From: Thalassiosira profunda
Taxonomy: Eukaryota; Bacillariophyta; Thalassiosirophyceae; Thalassiosirales; Thalassiosiraceae
Direction of reading: 5' to 3'
DNA length: 10,733 nucleotides
Assembly: GCA_036939355.1 (NCBI GenBank)
Contig: JALLAP010000827.1
Location: 1-10,733 of the forward strand
The notes below the pieces were generated by a model. The model made no database searches. It was not told where the DNA came from and saw nothing but the letters and a program-made list of their open reading frames with translations. Below, piece after piece: positions 7,321 through 10,733 of this stretch. Made by a program: the position numbers and the translations under genes. Within the stretch, counting starts at the first letter, position 1; each line of letters opens with the position of its first letter.

Positions 7321-9938
7321 ATGAGCGACGAGGGCAAGGGCAAGGCCGACCCCGGTGGGGACGCCGGGATGCGCTCCCTCCTCGACGCGGCCATGGGCCT
7401 GACGAACCTCCACGGCGGCGGCGGGGACAAGGCGGCAGCTGCCGAGCAAGAGCCACAGCAGTCCGCCGAGGCCGAGGCTACTCCTGCGGCCGACACCCCG
7501 GCCAAGTCAAAGGCGAGCACCAAGGCCAAGAAGTCGCCCAAGAAGAGCCAGAAGAAGGCATCGCCCCTCGAAGAATCTGCTGCCTCGGCCATGGCGCCCC
7601 AGGGCCAGAAGATGCCCTTTGCTCCATCACGCCCTTTTGACGACCGGATTCCCTTGTCCATGAGAGGCATGATGATGCCCGGCGGCATGGGGATGGGGTG
7701 GATGTCCGACATGGGACCGATGGGGATGATATCCGACATGGGACCGATGGGGCGGCCCTTCCCTCCAATGTCCATGCCAAGCAGTATGCCCATGATGTCC
7801 ATGTCGAACAACGATCACTTCTACCCCATGTCCGCGGAGGAAATGCCCGGCAACCCGATGCACCGCCGGCCGTCAATGGAATCCATGCCGCTGCCCCGGG
7901 GGGGAACGTACCGCTACCCCCACCCGCCGCGGTACACCGACAGGGAAAAGGGGGCGCCGTGGGGACGTCCAAAAGTGGGGTTGCGGTTCGGGGACACGAC
8001 CTCCAAAGAGGCCCGGGCGCTGGACGCCGCGGTCGCCCCCTCGCTGAGCTTCCCCGAGACGTTGTTCCAGATCGTGTCGGACCCGGCCAACGCGGAGATC
8101 GTCAAGTGGCTGCCCCACGGCCGCGGCTTTGTGGTTAGAGACAAGGACCGGTTCGGGGACGAGATTTTGACGCGGTACTTCGACGGGGCCAAGTTCACGA
8201 GCTTCACCAGGGTCAGTATTTTCCTCTGCATCCGGCCTCTAGATCTCGCCATCATACGATGCTAATCCTCTTCTTTGCTCTGCAGCGGTTGAAACGGTGG
8301 CACTTCGAGCGGATGTCAAGGGGTCCGGAGATGGGGGCGTATTACCACAAGTGAGTGGCTTGCCTTGTGCACATCTTGTGCACACTTCTGGAGCTCCATC
8401 CATTCTAATCTATGGCCCCAAAACAGGAACTTCGTCCGCGACCAGCCCGGGCTAGTCCTCAACATGATCTACGGGAAGGACGGGGACGAGGCCATGGACG
8501 AACCTTCGCTGTCCGCGGCCAAGACGAAGCGGAAGGAGCAGAGCGAGAAGCGGAAGCGGCAGTATCAGGCGCGGGTGCCCCGGGACGACGCCGCGGTGGC
8601 CAAGGCGCTGGCGGAGCGCCGACGGAGCAGCGACCAGAGTGCACAGAGCCAGGCGTCGGGCGAGGCCGCGGCGATGGGACGGGTGCTGGACGGATCCAAG
8701 GCAGCGGCGCCGATGCCGCACCATCCCAAGGACTTTGGGATTCCCAATCGGCACCCGGCGCCGCCTCCGAAGAAGGCGAAGCCGTCGCCGGGGCGGATGC
8801 CCCAAGCCGAGGGCGGCATGGCCTTTTGTGTGTGCGGCAACACCATGTCGGGGAAGGAGAGGCGGTGCGTCGAGTGCACCATGGTGAGTGTCGAATGATT
8901 TCTCACCTTACAAGTCATTGCGAGACCCCCTGCTCACTCAGTCGTGGCCGTGGCAGCAACACAAAAAGTGGCAACAGGAAGGCATGGGCCGGAGCCCCCC
9001 GTATGAGAATGCCCGGATGCTCCAGGCGATGCAGAACAGGGAGGACCAGCAGCGATGGGAGGAGATGCAGCGGATGCAGCGCTTCTCTCCCAGTCGCCGG
9101 GCGGCCGAGATGGAGATGNCAGCAGCGATGGGAGGAGATGCAGCGGATGCAGCGCTTCTCTCCCAGTCGCCGGGCGGCCGAGATGGAGATGGCCCTGGAG
9201 CGTCGGCATCAGCAGATGGGAAGCATGATGCCCATGCCACAGATGGAAATGGAAATGCAGATGGAGATGATGCGACGCCGGCAGCAGGAACTCGACATGA
9301 TGTCCCCGTCCGGCATGGAGAAGCAACGGATGATGGCGAGCGGACCCTACCCCAAGCTGCCCATGGCCTCTCCGGGCGGTGGCAGCGGCATGTACAACGG
9401 GAGCGTTGGTGGGATGAGCAGCGACCGAATGGCCTACGCAAGAGCCGGAAGCAGCGGGATGTCATCTATGGGCTCTATGGGCAGCAGGTACAGCCGTGAC
9501 AACTTCACCTCCGACCAGGCCATGATGAGCCGCATCAACGCATCGAGCAAATCCCACGAGGAGATCATGAAGATGGCCGCGCACGACCTGCAGCATCGGA
9601 GTCCGTACGACGGCCCGGCGCGCCGGGCGGCCCTGCCGTCGCTCCCGCCGCCGCCCCTCCCCATGCGGTCGCCGATGGACGACGAGGAGATGGCCCTGCG
9701 CGAATTGGAATCGCGGGCCGCCCAGGGAATGCAACAGTCGCACGCGTCGTCGTCGCAGACTTACCACCAGCGGCCGCCGCCGGAGAGGATGGGATATTCC
9801 CAGGAGCACGCGCGGATGCTGCGAGAATTGGAGGAGAAGGTGGAGGAGGACATGATGCTGCGGCAGCTGGAGGAGAAGGTGGAGCGAAACCAGGCGGCGG
9901 CCGCGGCGGCGGCGAGGAGGGATATGTACTCGGAGTGA
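7321..9938 (+). CDS. Heat shock factor (HSF) family transcription factor, four exons
   Basis: Exons 7321-8211, 8286-8350, 8427-8883 and 8942-9938 join in frame (introns 74, 76 and 58 bp; CTAAT branch-like sites at 8262 and 8405). If the 72-bp duplication around the N at 9119 is collapsed the product is 778 residues; with both copies and no N it would be 802. As written, the N shifts the frame. The HSF DNA-binding domain spans about 243-332: 'FPETLFQIVSDP', 'IVKWLPHGRGFVVRDKDRF', 'FTSFTRRLKRWHFERM' (rebuilt across intron 1) and 'GAYYHKNFVRDQPGL' (rebuilt across intron 2). A basic stretch after it (about 340-360, KRKEQSEKRKR) may be a nuclear signal. The N-terminal arm is Ala/Lys-rich, then Met-rich (114-180). 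Other features are a CxC-x10-CxxC motif (Cys453, 455, 466, 469), a second Met-rich stretch (528-578) and repeated LRxLEEKVE helices at the C-terminus. I see no classic long HR-A/B heptad array right after the domain. Expected role: binding GAA/TTC-type elements in the nucleus; its targets cannot be read from here. Confidence 0.88.
7705..7752 (+). repeat. Short in-frame tandem repeat in the HSF Met-rich arm
   Basis: A 21-bp unit at 7705-7725 recurs exactly at 7732-7752, a 27-bp period. It encodes two copies of SDMGPMG within the Met/Gly/Pro-rich arm ahead of the DNA-binding domain. It probably arose by replication slippage and keeps the frame. Confidence 0.8.
9047..9191 (+). repeat. Perfect 72-bp tandem duplication separated by one N (probable assembly join)
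   Basis: Bases 9047-9118 and 9120-9191 are identical over all 72 positions, with only the ambiguous base 9119 between them. The unit is 24 codons (from 'QQRWEEMQRM' to 'RRAAEMEM') of the HSF fourth exon. Removing one copy and the N restores a single open frame from 8942 to 9938. Two contig ends that overlap but were joined through a placeholder base would give exactly this pattern. A real in-frame 24-residue duplication with a miscalled extra base is the alternative. Confidence 0.85.
9816..9886 (+). repeat. 39-bp-period coding repeat, LRxLEEKVE helix
   Basis: Two near-identical units start at 9816 and 9855 and encode MLRELEEKVEE and MLRQLEEKVER. A more diverged relative (MALRELESR) is encoded from 9690. 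The repeats form a charged, probably helical or coiled-coil C-terminus of the HSF protein, followed by seven alanines. Confidence 0.75.
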
Positions 9939-10127
9939 AGGCCGTAATTGGCAGTCATTCGTATTGTAGTTGATGGGGTAGAAGCAGGGCAATAAGATAG
10001 TATGAGTAAATGTGCTTTAGTTCATTCGGCGTCAATGAAGCAACCTTCTTCTAGCGACTACGAGTATTGTATGTAGCAAGGACAAGACATTGTAAGGTAC
10101 CTTTGAGGCACTGGGGTGGCGTGAGTC

Positions 10128-10155
10128 CCAGCCGTTTCTTGAAAAACGGCTAGGG
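10128..10155. repeat. Inverted repeat/hairpin containing a TTCnnGAA heat-shock-type dyad
   Basis: AGCCGTTT at 10130-10137 is the exact reverse complement of AAACGGCT at 10144-10151, leaving a six-base loop. CC/GG pairs beyond a bulged A at 10152 extend the stem. The centre reads TTCTTGAA, a tail-to-tail pair of HSF half-sites. It lies about 190 bp after the HSF stop codon and about 470 bp before the next start codon. It could be an RNA hairpin in the HSF 3' UTR, a binding site, or chance. Confidence 0.5.
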
Positions 10156-10592
10156 TCATAAATCCAGGTACAGGTCTGATCAGACATCTTGGAATAGAGT
10201 ACCGAGTTGTCATTTTATGTGAGTTAGCCTGGTGGTGAAGCTAGCAGGGGGGGCGACAACAGTGTCGAGCATCTTCCTCTGAACCTTCTCTTGAGATTGA
10301 AATTGGAGGCACGATTGCTTTGTGTGCTTGCTTTTTTTGCATGCCTCTCCCCGCCCAAACAGGCACACGCACCCGCAAGAAACAACGAGCGGCGAGCGGC
10401 TTGCAAGGAAGCTGCACTCTGGGGCAGTTGTTGACGACGACCGCCATGTCAACGCGGTGGTGCCTATGCACACTCGTGAAACAAAGTACGCTGGACGACT
10501 TTATGTACCAACGTAGCCTCGACGAAGGCGAGACTCCAGCGAGGGAAGCCTCCTGAGGTTGGCGGCTATCTGGTCGTGAACCATAATATCTC

Positions 10593-10616
10593 CTAACCGC
10601 CTCATTTGCAATTCAG
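10593..10616 (+). other. Probable intron branch point and 3' splice site before the last gene's ATG
   Basis: CTAAC at 10593-10597 is followed, about 19 bp on, by a pyrimidine-containing stretch ending in TTCAG at 10616. This matches the branch and acceptor style of the other introns here (CTAAC or CTAAT, then CAG). The ATG follows after four bases. So the last gene may have a 5' UTR intron or an upstream coding exon. I could not identify the matching donor. Confidence 0.4.
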
Positions 10617-10620
10617 CGCC

Positions 10621-10733
10621 ATGGACGACGATAATGCCGCGGCCGTCGAGGCGGCCAGCAGCGCGGCTGCAAATGATGCGTCAAACGATGCATCAAATGG
10701 TGATGATGCACCGAAAGGCGTGGCATCGAACGA
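10621..10733 (+). CDS. Start of an unidentified Ala/Asp/Asn-rich protein, cut off by the window end
   Basis: An open frame begins at ATG 10621 in a favourable context (GCGCCATGG) and stays open for 37 codons to the window edge. The visible N-terminus begins MDDDNAAAVEAASS and continues with repeated ND(A/G) and DAS patterns. This is low-complexity, acidic and probably disordered, and no domain is visible yet. A probable 3' splice site just upstream leaves open that true translation starts in an earlier exon. I do not recognise the gene. Confidence 0.5.
   Translation, partial: MDDDNAAAVEAASSAAANDASNDASNGDDAPKGVASN

Larger units (their letters stand above)
9939..10620. other. Intergenic region between the HSF gene and the last gene
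   Basis: This stretch should hold the HSF 3' UTR and the promoter or first exon of the gene starting at 10621. I see no convincing protein or RNA gene in it. An open frame at 10320-10556 starts without ATG and shows no recognisable domain. A hairpin lies at 10128-10155, a small CGACA-ACAG-TGTCG dyad near 10253-10266, and an intron-end signal at 10593-10616. Confidence 0.5.

Noticed and set aside
8412..9938. 508-codon plus-strand open frame crossing the N
   Set aside because: Its first part is in a different frame from the HSF exon 3, reads through intron 3 and depends on the N. Only the part after 9120 is genuine HSF coding sequence.
10320..10556. Plus-strand open frame of 78 codons in the last intergenic region, containing KQSTLDDFM, reminiscent of a PCNA-binding (PIP-type) motif
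   Set aside because: It has no ATG at its start, no domain and low-complexity surroundings; the motif is too short to support a gene or transposon remnant.

Overview
The window looks like nuclear DNA from a stramenopile, most likely a centric diatom of Thalassiosira type. This is an inference from three things: short GT-AG introns of 48-118 bp, GC-rich genes packed closely on both strands, and a diatom-style heat shock factor domain. I see no prokaryotic operon, RNA gene, CRISPR array or intact mobile element. All exon models are hand-built from reading frame, splice sites and domain continuity.

Layout. (1) 360-1296, +, two exons: a 272-residue REX1-B domain protein, from a family tied to DNA excision repair. 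A G-rich tract lies upstream of it. (2) 1364-6609, -, three exons: a multidomain redox enzyme of about 1,708 residues, converging tail to tail with gene 1 (67 bp between stop codons). In order it carries an animal-type haem peroxidase, DOMON, cytochrome b561 membrane core, cytochrome b5, an FAD domain and an NAD(P)-binding lobe with a DEP domain nested inside it. (3) 6610-7320: a gene-free stretch of about 0.7 kb between two divergent genes. (4) 7321-9938, +, four exons: a heat shock factor (HSF) family transcription factor with long Met-rich arms, a small Cys motif and a repeated C-terminal helix. Its last exon holds a perfect 72-bp tandem copy split by a single N, probably an assembly join. 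(5) 9939-10620: a second gene-free stretch with a hairpin and a likely intron 3' end. (6) 10621 to the window end, +: start of an unidentified Ala/Asp/Asn-rich protein.

The main point of interest is gene 2. The predicted electron path is NAD(P)H, FAD, b5 haem, b561 haems, DOMON haem, then an extracellular peroxidase-like domain. This would be a one-polypeptide analogue of animal dual oxidase (DUOX), built on b561 rather than on the NOX core. Its peroxidase domain keeps the proximal His and calcium-site residues, but every distal catalytic residue I can align is replaced. Divergent placement beside a Met/Cys-rich HSF hints at a redox or stress link, which is only a hypothesis.
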